A stretch of 64,000 nt of DNA from Synergistaceae bacterium (GTDB taxonomy: Bacteria > Synergistota > Synergistia > Synergistales > Aminobacteriaceae), in the NCBI GenBank assembly GCA_017450125.1, contig JAFSWZ010000035.1, positions 1 through 64,000 of the forward strand, written 5' to 3'. Made by a program: the position numbers and the translations under genes. Positions 1-7,579 of this stretch are shown piece after piece (position 1 is the stretch's first letter; the number at the start of each line of letters is the position of its first letter). Below the pieces are notes generated by a model. It was not told where the DNA came from, searched no databases, and saw nothing but the letters and a program-made list of their open reading frames with translations.

Positions 1-713
1 ACGGCAACCTTATCGTTCACGAGGACGTGTATGATGACTTCGTCGAAGTCCTCGTGAAGGAAGGCGCGTACATCCCGACATGGGAGCAGGCAGAGGCCAT
101 CAAGAAGGTAATGTGGGACGAGACCGGCCACAGGCTTCCTGACACAGTCGCAATCAGCGCACAGGCACTTGCGAAGGCGGCAGGGTTCGAGATTCCTGCG
201 GACAGAAAGTTCATCGCAGTACCCAACAACGGCCAGAAGGAAGGCTTCACCATCCGCACTGCTGAGGACATCAAGAGGTGCATCGGCAAGGAGCATTTCT
301 TCAGCACCGAGAAGCTGACGACGCTCCTTACGCTGTTCAAGTACGGCGGAGAGTTCCAGACTGCGCTTGACATCATGCTGGAGATCTTCGACAAAGCGGG
401 CGGCAAGGGACATTCCTGCGGACTGTACTCCTTCGACGACGACCATGTACATCGTCTGGGAATGTGCGCACCTGTTTCGCGCTGCATGATCCGCCAGCCC
501 AACAATCGCGGCAACGCAGGAAGCGCGACCAACGGTATGCCTCCGACCAACTCGATGGGCTGCGGCACTTGGGGCGGCAACATCGTCAGCGAGAACATCA
601 CGCTGAAGCACTACATGAACACGACGTGGGTAGCGCGTCCTATCATGGAGGATATGCCTTCACTGCAGGCACTCTTCGGAGAGTTCTACGTTGACGGCAT
701 GGACGAGGAATAA
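1..713 (+). CDS. Acylating aldehyde dehydrogenase, C-terminal part (5' end outside window)
   Basis: The reading frame is open from the first bases of the window, so this is the last ~236 residues of a longer protein. The C-terminal part carries NNRGNAGSATNG and GCGTWGGN, which match the CoA-acylating aldehyde dehydrogenase group (EutE/MhpF-like and sulfoacetaldehyde dehydrogenase), where this segment forms the substrate and oligomerisation end. Such enzymes convert an aldehyde plus CoA and NAD to an acyl-CoA in the cytoplasm. The catalytic Cys region lies upstream of the window, so the substrate cannot be inferred. A hairpin follows the stop codon, making this the end of a transcription unit. 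Host gene. Confidence 0.8.
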   Translation, partial: GNLIVHEDVYDDFVEVLVKEGAYIPTWEQAEAIKKVMWDETGHRLPDTVAISAQALAKAAGFEIPADRKFIAVPNNGQKEGFTIRTAEDIKRCIGKEHFFSTEKLTTLLTLFKYGGEFQTALDIMLEIFDKAGGKGHSCGLYSFDDDHVHRLGMCAPVSRCMIRQPNNRGNAGSATNGMPPTNSMGCGTWGGNIVSENITLKHYMNTTWVARPIMEDMPSLQALFGEFYVDGMDEE

Positions 714-735
714 CAATCAGCTAAAACTTTCACGG

Positions 736-765
736 CAGGCCTCGCAGAGATGCGGGGTCTGTTGT
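736..765 (+). terminator. Probable intrinsic terminator after the aldehyde dehydrogenase gene
   Basis: An 11-bp stem with two G-U pairs (736-746 with 751-761) and a GAGA loop is followed by a T-rich stretch. It lies 22 bases after the stop codon and before rpsD. Confidence 0.55.
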
Positions 766-851
766 TGTGAGTGAAACTTTACAATTTACAGGCTGGGTGC
801 TAAACTCAACCAATACCAATCATTCATAACATCAAGGAGCGTTTAACTAAA

Positions 852-1463
852 TTGGCAACAAGAAGAGAACCCCGCTTCAAATTATGCCGCCATCTGGGAG
901 TTAATGTTTGCGGACATCCTAGGGCTCTGAAGCGTTCAGAGGCAAAGAAGAATCCCGCCGCAGCTGCAGCACGTACAGGGCAGAAAGTCTCACAGTACGG
1001 CCTTCAGCTCATGGAGAAGCAGAAGATCAAGGCTTATTACGGAATCTTTGAGCGTCAGTTTGCACGTTATTTCGAGATCGCAAAGAAGAGCCCCGACACC
1101 ACAGGCACAGCTCTTCTCCGCGCGCTCGAGTGCAGGCTTGACAACCTCGTCTACAGAATCGGTTTCGCCCGCTCAATCCGTCAGGCACGCCAGCTCGTAT
1201 CGCACGGGCACATCCTCGTCAACGGCAAGAAGGTGGACATACCCTCCTACGGCGTACAGGTCAATGACGTTATCAGTCTCAAGGAGAAGACCCGCACGAA
1301 CCCGCTCGTAGAATCGAACTTCGGCGGACTGGTGAGCTTCAACGTGCCCTACATCGAGAAGGACAAGGCAACGTTCAGCGCAAAGCTCGTACGCGAACCC
1401 ATGCGTGAAGAATTACCCATCGAGGTGAACGAGATTCTCGCAGTCGAGTTGTACTCAAAGTAG
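852..1463 (+). CDS. rpsD: 30S ribosomal protein S4
   Basis: Small-subunit primary rRNA-binding protein of 203 residues, the usual length for S4. The S4 RNA-binding domain is clear around residues 95-155 ([13 protein letters not shown], then [20 protein letters not shown]). The N-terminus has two cysteines ([12 protein letters not shown]), as in the S4 variant common in anaerobic lineages. The start is TTG with AAGGAG 12 bases upstream; no ATG is available nearby. The gene stands alone rather than in a ribosomal operon and is followed by the SAM riboswitch of metK. S4 often autoregulates, but no leader structure is evident here. Confidence 0.95.
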   Translation: MATRREPRFKLCRHLGVNVCGHPRALKRSEAKKNPAAAAARTGQKVSQYGLQLMEKQKIKAYYGIFERQFARYFEIAKKSPDTTGTALLRALECRLDNLVYRIGFARSIRQARQLVSHGHILVNGKKVDIPSYGVQVNDVISLKEKTRTNPLVESNFGGLVSFNVPYIEKDKATFSAKLVREPMREELPIEVNEILAVELYSK

Positions 1464-1485
1464 CAGACAATAACCACAACAACTT

Positions 1486-1592
1486 AGCTCTTATCAAGAG
1501 AGGTGGAGGGACCGACCCTGTGAAGCCCGGCAACCTGTTTGAATCAGGTGCCAATATCGGCAGCGTAGTAACAGCTGGATGATGAGAGAGAG
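1486..1592 (+). promoter_or_regulatory. SAM-I (S-box) riboswitch upstream of metK
   Basis: The segment contains the S-box core: CTTATCAAGAGAGGTGGAGG, then GAAGCCCGGCAACC, and a closing strand GATGATGAGAG that pairs with CTCTTATCA to form P1. It lies directly before a terminator hairpin and metK. Known behaviour of this class: SAM binding stabilises the aptamer and lets the terminator form, shutting off methionine/SAM genes. Confidence 0.93.
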
Positions 1593-1613
1593 ATTACATA
1601 GCAAATGACCGTG

Positions 1614-1649
1614 TGCACTCTCTTGAAACATTCAGGAGGGTGCATTTTT
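1614..1649 (+). terminator. Riboswitch expression-platform terminator
   Basis: An 11-bp stem (1614-1624 with 1634-1644, two G-U pairs) is followed by TTTTT. It sits between the aptamer and metK and is the expected SAM-controlled terminator. The GGAGG in its right arm is not the metK ribosome site, which lies further on at about 1657. Confidence 0.75.
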
Positions 1650-1669
1650 ATGAACAGGAGGCAGAAATA

Positions 1670-2869
1670 ATGGCAGAGAACTTTATCTTTTCGTCCGAGT
1701 CAGTAACTGAGGGACACCCCGACAAGGTAGCGGATCAGATTTCCGACGCAGTGCTTGACGCGATTCTCCGTGAAGATCCGATGGGGCGCGTTGCGTGTGA
1801 GGTTATGGTGTCGACAGGATTTGTCGTTGCGGCCGGAGAAATCTCCACGAAGGCAGTTATCGACATCCAGAGCATTGCCCGTCAAACCATCAACGAAATA
1901 GGCTACACGAGGGCAAAATACGGCTTCGACGGAGATTCATGCGCGGTGTTCACTGCGATAGACGAGCAGTCAGGTGATATTGCGCAGGGAGTTGACGACG
2001 CAATCGAGGTGAGGGGCAAGGACTTGGCCGACGGCGACATAGCGAAGATCGGTGCAGGGGATCAGGGCATGATGTTCGGTTACGCGACGAACGAGACAAA
2101 AGAGTTCATGCCGATGCCGATAGCTCTCGCGCACGCAATGTCCCGCCAGCTCGCCCGTGTCCGCAAGGACGGAACGCTGAAGTACCTCAGGCCGGACGGA
2201 AAGACGCAGGTATCACTGCGTTACGAGAACAGGAAGGCAGTCCACGCAGACACTATCGTAGTGTCGACGCAGCACAGCCCTGACGCGAGCCTGAAGCAGA
2301 TACGCGAGGACATGATAGCTCACGTTATTACGCCGATTGTCCCGGCCGAGCTCATCGACAAGGACACGAGAATTTTCGTGAACCCGACGGGACGCTTCGT
2401 GAAGGGCGGTCCTGCGGCGGACTCGGGACTGACGGGCAGGAAGATTATCGTCGACACTTACGGCGGCTGGGTGCCTCACGGAGGCGGGGCGTTCAGCGGC
2501 AAAGACCCCACGAAGGTGGACAGGAGCGGTGCGTACATGACGCGTTATGCGGCCAAGAACATCGTTGCGGCTGGGCTTGCTGACGAGTGCCAGATTCAGG
2601 TTGCGTACGCGATCGGAGTTGCTGAGCCCGTCTCCCTGAACGTCAACACGTTCGGCACGGCCAAGATTGATGAAGCAAAGATAGCGGAACTTCTGCGCGA
2701 GTGCTTCGACTTCAGGCCTGCGGCAATCATCAGAGACCTTGACCTCAGGAAGCCGCAGTACCGTGCTCTTGCGTCGTACGGGCACATGGGACGCATTGAC
2801 CTGCCGGAGCTTCCGGGCTGGGAGAAGACTGACAGAGCAGAGGCTCTCAGGAAAGCAGCAGGATTGTAG
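1670..2869 (+). CDS. metK: S-adenosylmethionine synthetase
   Basis: Makes S-adenosylmethionine from methionine and ATP in the cytoplasm. The 399-residue length fits MetK. Visible signatures are [20 protein letters not shown] at the N-terminus (ATP binding), [12 protein letters not shown] near residue 120 and [16 protein letters not shown] near residue 275 (P-loop-like). The ATG at 1670 follows CAGGAGGCAG and matches the family N-terminus; an upstream in-frame start would lie inside the terminator. Expression is probably controlled by the SAM riboswitch. The next gene starts 15 bases after the stop and is probably co-transcribed. Confidence 0.97.
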   Translation: MAENFIFSSESVTEGHPDKVADQISDAVLDAILREDPMGRVACEVMVSTGFVVAAGEISTKAVIDIQSIARQTINEIGYTRAKYGFDGDSCAVFTAIDEQSGDIAQGVDDAIEVRGKDLADGDIAKIGAGDQGMMFGYATNETKEFMPMPIALAHAMSRQLARVRKDGTLKYLRPDGKTQVSLRYENRKAVHADTIVVSTQHSPDASLKQIREDMIAHVITPIVPAELIDKDTRIFVNPTGRFVKGGPAADSGLTGRKIIVDTYGGWVPHGGGAFSGKDPTKVDRSGAYMTRYAAKNIVAAGLADECQIQVAYAIGVAEPVSLNVNTFGTAKIDEAKIAELLRECFDFRPAAIIRDLDLRKPQYRALASYGHMGRIDLPELPGWEKTDRAEALRKAAGL

Positions 2870-2884
2870 AGTAGGAGAATCGTC

Positions 2885-4372
2885 ATGGAACTCACAAGGA
2901 GAGATTTCCTCAAGGCCGGAGCAGTAACCGTCGCCGCAGCGGCAGTAGCGAACAGCATACCGTCATTTGCGGAGGAAGCTGCGCCCGGCTTTGAGGGCAA
3001 GAAGAAATTTGCAGGCATAGGTAGCTGCCGTAACGTTACGGAAGATGTCGTGTATGTAGGAGTAAGCGACCGCAGAATACAGCTCTTCGAGAACGTTTAC
3101 CCGATACCGCGCGGAGTGGCCTATAACTCGTACGTACTGCTTGACGAGAAGACTGCGCTCGTCGACACGGTAGACCGTTCCGTAACGGGACAGTTCTTCG
3201 AGAACCTTGCGGCAGTGCTCGACGGCCGGGAGCTCGACTACCTCATCGTCAACCACATGGAGCCTGACCACAGCTCCGCTATCTCGGAAGTTCTCGTGCG
3301 CTACCCTAAGGCAAAGGTAGTGTGCACAGCGGCCGCCGCAGTTATCCTCAACCAGTTCTTTGCGTGCGACATCGCGGGGAGGAGCGTGATCGTCGGCGAG
3401 GGAGACACCCTGAACACCGGCAGGCACACGCTTACGTTCGTGATGGCACCGATGGTTCACTGGCCGGAAGTCATGATGACGTACGACAACGTGTCGGGGA
3501 TTCTGTTCTCGGCGGATGCTTTCGGGAGCTTCGGCGCGCTCAACGGGAATCTTTTCGCCGACGAGGTGAACTTCGCGAAGGACTGGCTTCCTGATGCGAG
3601 ACGCTACTACTGCAACATTGTCGGGAAGTACGGCCCGCAGGTTCAGGCAGTCCTGAAGAAGGCGGGAACTGTGGACATCAAGATTCTTTGCCCGACGCAC
3701 GGCCCTGTGTGGCGCAAGGACTTGGGGTGGATTCTCGACAAGTACAGCAAGTGGAGCAGCTACACTCCCGAAGACAAGGCAGTGATGGTAGTGTACGGCT
3801 CTGTTTACGGCGGGACGGAGAGCGCGGCTAATGCAGTTGCGGCCAAGATTTCGCAGGCGGGAATTGCTGATGTTGCGGTCTATGACGTGTCGAAGACCCA
3901 CGTAAGCGAGCTGATAGCTGAGGCGTTCCGTTGCAGTCATATCGTCTTAGCCTCAATAACCTACAACATGGGCATCTTCACGCCGATGAAGAATTTTCTA
4001 CTTGACCTCGAGGCACACAACCTGCAGGGCAGGACGTTTGCGTTCATCGAGAACGGCAGCTGGTCGCCTGTGTCAGGGAAGCTCATGCAGGAGATTGTTG
4101 ATAAAATGAAGGGGTGCTCTGTCGTCGGCAAGACCGTAACGGTGAAGTCCTCCCCGTCGGCGAAGGACTCGGAAGCACTGAACACGCTCGCTGAGGCTGT
4201 GGCTTCGTCCGTCTCGGGGAACACGGCTTCCCCTGCGGCGGCAGCTTCAGCACCCGTGAAGAAGAAGTGGGTGTGCACTGTTTGCGGGTACGTCTACGAG
4301 GGCGAGAGATTGCCTGAGGGGTACAAGTGCCCGGTGTGCGGCGTAGGAACAGACAAGTTCAAGGAAGCGTAA
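2885..4372 (+). CDS. Flavodiiron protein with Tat signal and C-terminal rubredoxin
   Basis: A 495-residue flavorubredoxin-type protein. Residues 1-29 form a twin-arginine signal (TRRDFLKAG plus an Ala-rich hydrophobic stretch). Residues ~45-290 are the metallo-beta-lactamase-like diiron domain with NHMEPDH, a later His in MVHW, Asp in SADAFG and His in CPTHGP as iron ligands. Residues ~300-440 are a flavodoxin domain (FMN), and after an Ala/Pro linker the last ~40 residues are a rubredoxin with two CxxCG knuckles. Family members reduce O2 or NO to protect anaerobes. Export signals are unusual, since flavodiiron proteins are normally cytoplasmic. It lies 15 bases after metK and is followed by a terminator. 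Confidence 0.9.
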   Translation: MELTRRDFLKAGAVTVAAAAVANSIPSFAEEAAPGFEGKKKFAGIGSCRNVTEDVVYVGVSDRRIQLFENVYPIPRGVAYNSYVLLDEKTALVDTVDRSVTGQFFENLAAVLDGRELDYLIVNHMEPDHSSAISEVLVRYPKAKVVCTAAAAVILNQFFACDIAGRSVIVGEGDTLNTGRHTLTFVMAPMVHWPEVMMTYDNVSGILFSADAFGSFGALNGNLFADEVNFAKDWLPDARRYYCNIVGKYGPQVQAVLKKAGTVDIKILCPTHGPVWRKDLGWILDKYSKWSSYTPEDKAVMVVYGSVYGGTESAANAVAAKISQAGIADVAVYDVSKTHVSELIAEAFRCSHIVLASITYNMGIFTPMKNFLLDLEAHNLQGRTFAFIENGSWSPVSGKLMQEIVDKMKGCSVVGKTVTVKSSPSAKDSEALNTLAEAVASSVSGNTASPAAAASAPVKKKWVCTVCGYVYEGERLPEGYKCPVCGVGTDKFKEA

Positions 4373-4384
4373 GGCAAGAAGAAA

Positions 4385-4417
4385 CCCTCCCTGAAACTCT
4401 CGGGGAGGGATTATTTT
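4385..4417 (+). terminator. Intrinsic terminator of the metK operon
   Basis: CCCTCCC (4385-4391) pairs with GGGAGGG (4403-4409), followed by TTATTTT. It ends the host operon a few bases before attL. Confidence 0.85.
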
Positions 4418-4424
4418 CTGATTA

Positions 4425-4440
4425 CTGGTGGAGCTGAGGA
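4425..4440. repeat. attL core (displaced copy of the tRNA-Ala 3' end)
   Basis: CTGGTGGAGCTGAGGA is identical to 63275-63290, which covers the acceptor and T-arm 3' strand of the tRNA gene. This copy is not part of a tRNA and marks the far end of the insertion. Confidence 0.88.
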
Positions 4441-4503
4441 ACTCCGAATAAATTACGTACCCCTTGTTGTAATGGCTATCTGTTAAATTACTCCGATATG
4501 CCC

Positions 4504-4524
4504 TTGTACGGTTTCTTGTACGGT
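4504..4524. repeat. Integrase arm-type sites, left end
   Basis: Two copies of TTGTACGGT (4504-4512 and 4516-4524) separated by TTC. The same arrangement occurs at 63144-63164 next to the integrase gene. Paired short repeats flanking both ends of a tyrosine-integrase element fit arm-type binding sites. Confidence 0.65.
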
Positions 4525-4530
4525 AAGGTT

Positions 4531-4815
4531 TCACGCTCCAACAAGGCCAAGTTCACGCACAGGCATAAACACTTCAGCCCAGCTTTCTATCTGCGGCTCT
4601 GGTATATCCCAGCCGTCGTTGAGCCATATCTCCAGAAAGTCTTTCTTGACAGCCTCAAGTTTGGCTCGCGCTTCGGGATACGTATCACCATAGCCACGCA
4701 CCGCCGCTTCACCTAAGAGAGGAATTGATAACATGATTCCTCCTCCGTCATCCTCAGAAAGTTCCTGCACCTTGACCTCATAAGGTAAGGACATGTAATA
4801 ATCTAAATCCTTCAT
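4531..4815 (-). CDS. hicB: HicB-type antitoxin
   Basis: A 94-residue protein with the HicB partial RNase H-like fold signature: a short strand segment (YEVKVQELSEDDGGGIMLSIP) followed by GYGDTYPEARAKLEAVKKDFLEIWLNDG. In characterised systems HicB blocks the HicA mRNA interferase and represses the operon. It overlaps the upstream toxin-like gene by 4 bases, so the pair is translationally coupled in the order toxin-antitoxin. The C-terminus lacks an obvious added DNA-binding domain. It is the first gene inside attL. Confidence 0.7.
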   Translation of the reverse strand: MKDLDYYMSLPYEVKVQELSEDDGGGIMLSIPLLGEAAVRGYGDTYPEARAKLEAVKKDFLEIWLNDGWDIPEPQIESWAEVFMPVRELGLVGA

Positions 4816-5162
4816 GATTGCTCTTTTCTCCCTCGTATGAACTCTAATAACTCTATATATTTTAGAATATCATTCAAGTAGCATCTTTTCACCATTCCGG
4901 CTTTAGTATTCGCACCATGAGTTACGGCCAGAGAAAAATCACCGCGAACGCCGAGCTTATAATTGCGCAGAAGGTCTTTCGCGCGTGGATTCCTTGCCAG
5001 CTCCATGAACTCGCTGTGCGTGCAGACCCACTCAGATTTCCTCTCAAACGTGAAGCCGTAATGAGTCAGCACGAGCTGTACATTCTGCCATGTGTCTTCC
5101 TTCAGCCTACGAGGTGCTTTCCAGCTCTCCACTATTGCCCTTATCTTATCTTCTTTGCTCAT
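4812..5162 (-). CDS. hicA: HicA-like toxin, long form
   Basis: A 116-residue protein encoded immediately before HicB. The middle (VLTHYGFTFERKSEWVCTHSEF) and the later VTHGANTKAG resemble the HicA double-stranded-RNA-binding-like fold, in which a His near GNxxKxG is catalytic; here the candidate is His in AVTHGANTKAG. HicA proteins are usually 60-80 residues, so the ~25-residue N-terminal addition and the C-terminal helix ending in KEQS are extra. HicA cuts mRNA when free of HicB. On a prophage the pair may stabilise the element or act in superinfection defence. Family assignment rests on context and motif. Confidence 0.62.
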   Translation of the reverse strand: MSKEDKIRAIVESWKAPRRLKEDTWQNVQLVLTHYGFTFERKSEWVCTHSEFMELARNPRAKDLLRNYKLGVRGDFSLAVTHGANTKAGMVKRCYLNDILKYIELLEFIRGRKEQS

Positions 5163-5203
5163 TATGTTTGGAAGACTCCTTTCAAAAAATGATGATAATT
5201 ATA

Positions 5204-5248
5204 GCTCATTTTTGCTATAAAACATCATTCTTATGAGTGATAATGAGC
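5204..5248 (-). promoter_or_regulatory. Candidate promoter/operator region of hicAB
   Basis: The AT-rich gap before hicA has a leftward TATAAT-like box (rc of 5198-5203) and an inverted repeat GCTCATT/AATGAGC at 5204-5210 and 5242-5248. HicB-type antitoxins commonly bind such repeats. No clear -35 box is visible. Confidence 0.35.
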
Positions 5249-5264
5249 TTGGAAATTCCTGATG

Positions 5265-5984
5265 CTATCTGTCCGCCCGGCCACTGCGCCACGTTACCAC
5301 CTTGAAGCTCAGCATATTAACGAGGAACGTCATATCAATGTCCTTGAAATAGAACATCTGCAGAATTTTGGGATTCCCGTCCGAAGGATCGTATCGTTCA
5401 TATTTCCCAAAACGCTCCGTCATCGCTTCAGGCTCCCACTTCGTATCAACGAAAATATGTTCCATCACGAAGTCGCGCTTCCTAAGTACAGCAGGAGGGT
5501 AGTTCCGCAAGCTGGCCGCACCTGTGCCTTCATAGACCTTGTCGCCCTCGTAGAAAATTTCTGCAGGCATCAGCGCATCCTCAACCGTAAACACATCACC
5601 AATCTGTATGCCGTATTTCTTCGCGATCGCCCGTCTGGACTTCAGCATCTTGTTGTTGAAAACGCCCTGCTGATATATCGACCGTTCCAGATCATCTTGA
5701 ATGCCCAATCCGAATTTTTCCGACTCGCGGAGGTTTACTGCTTTCGCCTCGTCAAGCTCTGCAACGATAGCCCTCTGCTGTGCGTCCGTAACCTTCTCCA
5801 GCACATTGGGAGTCTGTTCTGCCTCTAGTATCTCGTCGATGTCATCATCAAGGAGGAAGCCATTTGCTTGAAGTTTTCTGTCGGCCTCACGAATTGCGGT
5901 TTGCATGTCGCTGGCCTGTGCAGACACAGCGAGCACCACCATGAGCACCATGCTCAGCATAAAGATACCCTTCCTCAAAATCAC
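5265..5984 (-). CDS. Secreted protein of unknown function, lysogeny operon
   Basis: A 239-residue protein with a clear Sec signal peptide (hydrophobic MLSMVLMVVLAVSA, then AQAS as signal-peptidase site near residue 24). The mature part is hydrophilic and mixed alpha/beta, with an acidic segment (DDDIDEILEAE) and a C-terminal part rich in aromatic residues that resembles an outer-membrane lipoprotein-sorting fold (DTKWEPEAMTERFGKYERYD). No lipobox is seen. It overlaps the preceding gene by 4 bases and is the last gene of the repressor operon, so it should be made in the lysogen. A surface or periplasmic lysogenic-conversion role is inferred. No family recognised. Confidence 0.75.
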   Translation of the reverse strand: MILRKGIFMLSMVLMVVLAVSAQASDMQTAIREADRKLQANGFLLDDDIDEILEAEQTPNVLEKVTDAQQRAIVAELDEAKAVNLRESEKFGLGIQDDLERSIYQQGVFNNKMLKSRRAIAKKYGIQIGDVFTVEDALMPAEIFYEGDKVYEGTGAASLRNYPPAVLRKRDFVMEHIFVDTKWEPEAMTERFGKYERYDPSDGNPKILQMFYFKDIDMTFLVNMLSFKVVTWRSGRADR

Positions 5985-6166
5985 CGCGTCCTTTCCGTGT
6001 GTGGATTATCTCGAATCGCAATACGATCCATGAGTTTCCGAAACCAAGCCTGATTTTCCTCCGTAGCGGGTATTATGAAGCACATATAGTTATCTTCGTA
6101 ATATAGCAGTTTCCCGCTCATGATGGCATTGCTTATGGTAGAGTAAGATACCAGTTCAGAGACCAT
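5981..6166 (-). CDS. Small protein in repressor operon, unknown
   Basis: A 61-residue protein whose ATG directly follows the TAG stop of the repressor gene and whose end overlaps the secreted-protein gene by 4 bases. Such tight packing supports translation as part of one operon. The sequence has no signal peptide or known motif (MVSELVSYSTISNAIMSGK at the start, basic tail). Function not recognised. Confidence 0.6.
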   Translation of the reverse strand: MVSELVSYSTISNAIMSGKLLYYEDNYMCFIIPATEENQAWFRKLMDRIAIRDNPHTERTR

Positions 6167-6577
6167 CTACGCTATCACTGCAGTCTGTGTTACCATAGCC
6201 GGGCGTTTTACCATAGCCTCAGCTATCCTGTTTATAATGCTATAACCCTGCTCAGTAGGAGGCAATTCTATACGCTCCCCGTCGCGCTCGTACACCAGCA
6301 TCCACTTGCTGCTTCGTGAACTGGAAGTCGGAACTTTCTTCACGGGCAGAGCCTCAGTGTCGCTTGCAATACTAGGTGCATCATCTTCACTCATCAAGTC
6401 AACGACAGACACACCCAGTGCCTGACTCAAATCATTTAGCTTTGCAGAGTTCGGGGTACGTTCCGACAATTCCCATCTCCTTATTGTATTGGGGTGAACA
6501 TCTACCTTTTCTGCAAGCTGTTCCTGCGTCAAGTGCTGCGCTTCTCTATATCTTCTGACCTGTTCTCCAATACTCAT
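6167..6577 (-). CDS. XRE-family lysogeny repressor (cI-like)
   Basis: A 136-residue protein with an N-terminal helix-turn-helix of the XRE/lambda type (residues 1-60: EQVRRYREAQHLTQEQLAEK, HPNTIRRWELSERTPN). The C-terminal half has no LexA-type peptidase motif, so it is not a self-cleaving repressor of the classic kind. The ATG at 6577 follows AAGGGGTG; longer starts would run into the operators. It diverges from the Cro-like gene across a 160-bp gap with four operator-like repeats, which makes it the likely repressor. Two further genes follow in the same operon. Confidence 0.82.
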   Translation of the reverse strand: MSIGEQVRRYREAQHLTQEQLAEKVDVHPNTIRRWELSERTPNSAKLNDLSQALGVSVVDLMSEDDAPSIASDTEALPVKKVPTSSSRSSKWMLVYERDGERIELPPTEQGYSIINRIAEAMVKRPAMVTQTAVIA

Positions 6578-6602
6578 GACTATCACCCCTTTTAGGGAAA
6601 TA

Positions 6603-6691
6603 TAACCGTTTGTGTCGATTAGTGCCAGAACTGTTTTTGTCGAAATATGTACCCGTTTAGGTTTGATAGTTGCTATAAACCCGTTTGGGTT
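6603..6691. promoter_or_regulatory. Four operator-like repeats of the lysis-lysogeny switch
   Basis: Four 14-bp sites related to the perfect palindrome AACCC-GTTT-GGGTT lie between the divergent regulators: 6603-6616, 6628-6641, 6650-6663 and 6678-6691. The last is a perfect palindrome and the third matches it at 12 of 14 positions; the two nearest the repressor are weaker. Graded sites in a divergent gap are typical of a repressor/Cro switch. Confidence 0.7.
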
Positions 6692-6698
6692 GTAAAAT
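6670..6698 (+). promoter_or_regulatory. Early rightward promoter
   Basis: TTGCTA (6670-6675) and TAAAAT (6693-6698) are separated by 17 bases. The best operator (6678-6691) occupies the spacer, so a bound repressor would block polymerase. The early operon starts downstream. Confidence 0.6.
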
Positions 6699-6737
6699 AT
6701 GCAACCATAAAAGGTTTGCGAAAGGGGGGCGAAGAAT

Positions 6738-7169
6738 ATACGCTTACGAGAACTCAGGGAACGTTTAGGGATCTCGCAGGAGGAATTAGCTGAACGAGTC
6801 GGCTGCCATTCCAACACAATTCGTAGGTGGGAATTAGGGCGCAGAGAACCGCGAAGCAGCGACATTCAGAAGCTATGCGAAATCCTAAATTGTACGGAAG
6901 CAGAACTTTTGAGCGTATCAGTCAAGCAGGAGTTCGAGGTCAAGATATTAATGGGGGTGAAGAGTTTGACAGGTTTGGCAGGAGTCGAGGTCGCAAGCAA
7001 CAGCTTCTTCTACGGCGTTGAGGATGACGAGCCCCAGATAGTTATGGGCGGAAGAGTCAGGATCGACACGCCGGAACTCAGAGCAAAGGCGCGCGAGTTG
7101 ATCCTCAAGAAGTTTGACGCGGCTTGCAGGATGTTCGACCTCAAGGACAAGATTGAGGCTGAGGCTTAG
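6738..7169 (+). CDS. Cro-like XRE regulator with apparent ATA start
   Basis: The open frame encodes a helix-turn-helix protein (LRELRERLGISQEELAERVG, SNTIRRWELGRREPRS) followed by an 80-residue tail. The helix-turn-helix begins so near the 5' end that no ATG, GTG or TTG is available in frame: the frame opens after a TAA at 6708-6710. A strong AAAGGGGGG site at 6722-6729 sits 8 bases before ATA at 6738, which is the best start candidate, giving 143 residues. A TTG start at 6909 would delete the DNA-binding domain. It is the first gene rightward of the operators and plays the Cro position. Confidence 0.72.
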   Translation: MRLRELRERLGISQEELAERVGCHSNTIRRWELGRREPRSSDIQKLCEILNCTEAELLSVSVKQEFEVKILMGVKSLTGLAGVEVASNSFFYGVEDDEPQIVMGGRVRIDTPELRAKARELILKKFDAACRMFDLKDKIEAEA

Positions 7170-7177
7170 GTGAAACA

Positions 7178-7354
7178 TTGACGAACAAACAGAACAAAAC
7201 GGGCGAAATCAGCTACACAATCAGGTTTCCGCCTGAATTGCACCGATCGCTGAGGATACTGGCGGCCTACAAAGATACATCCATCAACAAGCTGATACAG
7301 GACATCCTCAGTCAGGCAGTTGAACAGGCCCGTGCTCAGATTCCCACTTTGTGA
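7178..7354 (+). CDS. Arc/MetJ-type ribbon-helix-helix protein, TTG start
   Basis: A 58-residue protein, too short for many gene finders. ISYTIRFPPELHRSLRILAA followed by KDTSINKLIQDILSQAV is a ribbon-helix-helix DNA-binding domain of the Arc type. The start is TTG at 7178, 8 bases after the Cro-like stop, with a weak GGTGA upstream. It is probably co-transcribed with the Cro-like gene and acts as an early regulator. Its 3' end overlaps an oppositely oriented Arc-like gene by 47 bases. Confidence 0.65.
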   Translation: MTNKQNKTGEISYTIRFPPELHRSLRILAAYKDTSINKLIQDILSQAVEQARAQIPTL

Positions 7355-7469
7355 TGCAGTCCTTGAACAGCTCCATGATGAGGGCGTTCAACGACAAGCC
7401 TTTATAGGCCGCAATGATCTTCATCTTGCGGTGTTCTAGGTCGTCATAACGGATTGTGAGTGCTGGCAA
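7308..7469 (-). CDS. Second Arc-type protein, opposite strand, TTG start
   Basis: A 53-residue protein read leftward. LTIRYDDLEHRKMKIIAA and KGLSLNALIMELFKDCI form a ribbon-helix-helix domain. The TTG at 7469 follows AAGGAGGAGATATA, a very strong ribosome site. The gene converges with and overlaps the 7178-7354 gene by 47 bases, so their mRNAs are antisense to each other at the 3' ends. Function is inferred as a local repressor. Confidence 0.6.
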   Translation of the reverse strand: MPALTIRYDDLEHRKMKIIAAYKGLSLNALIMELFKDCITKWESEHGPVQLPD

Positions 7470-7486
7470 TATATCTCCTCCTTGTG

Positions 7487-7537
7487 ATGGTTGACATGAT
7501 TGCAACCATTGACATTTTAACAATCGGCTTGTAACAT
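7487..7537 (+). promoter_or_regulatory. Early promoter with overlapping inverted repeat
   Basis: TTGACA (7509-7514), a 17-base spacer and TAACAT (7532-7537) form a good rightward promoter. An inverted repeat ATGGTTG/CAACCAT (7487-7493, 7503-7509) abuts the -35 box, a likely site for one of the neighbouring Arc-like proteins. Confidence 0.6.
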
Positions 7538-7579
7538 GTATAGCTGTAATAGTTGTATTGCAACCTATAGGAGGATGAA

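Noticed and set aside
2963-3940. Long leftward frame inside the flavodiiron gene
   Set aside because: Caused by GC-rich codon bias on the opposite strand; Arg/Val/His-rich product without motifs.
4812-5162. Restriction or methylase gene at left end
   Set aside because: No motif for either; the 4-base coupling with a HicB-like protein supports a toxin-antitoxin pair.
6909-7169. Start at TTG 6909 for the Cro-like gene
   Set aside because: It would remove the clear helix-turn-helix encoded directly upstream in the same frame.
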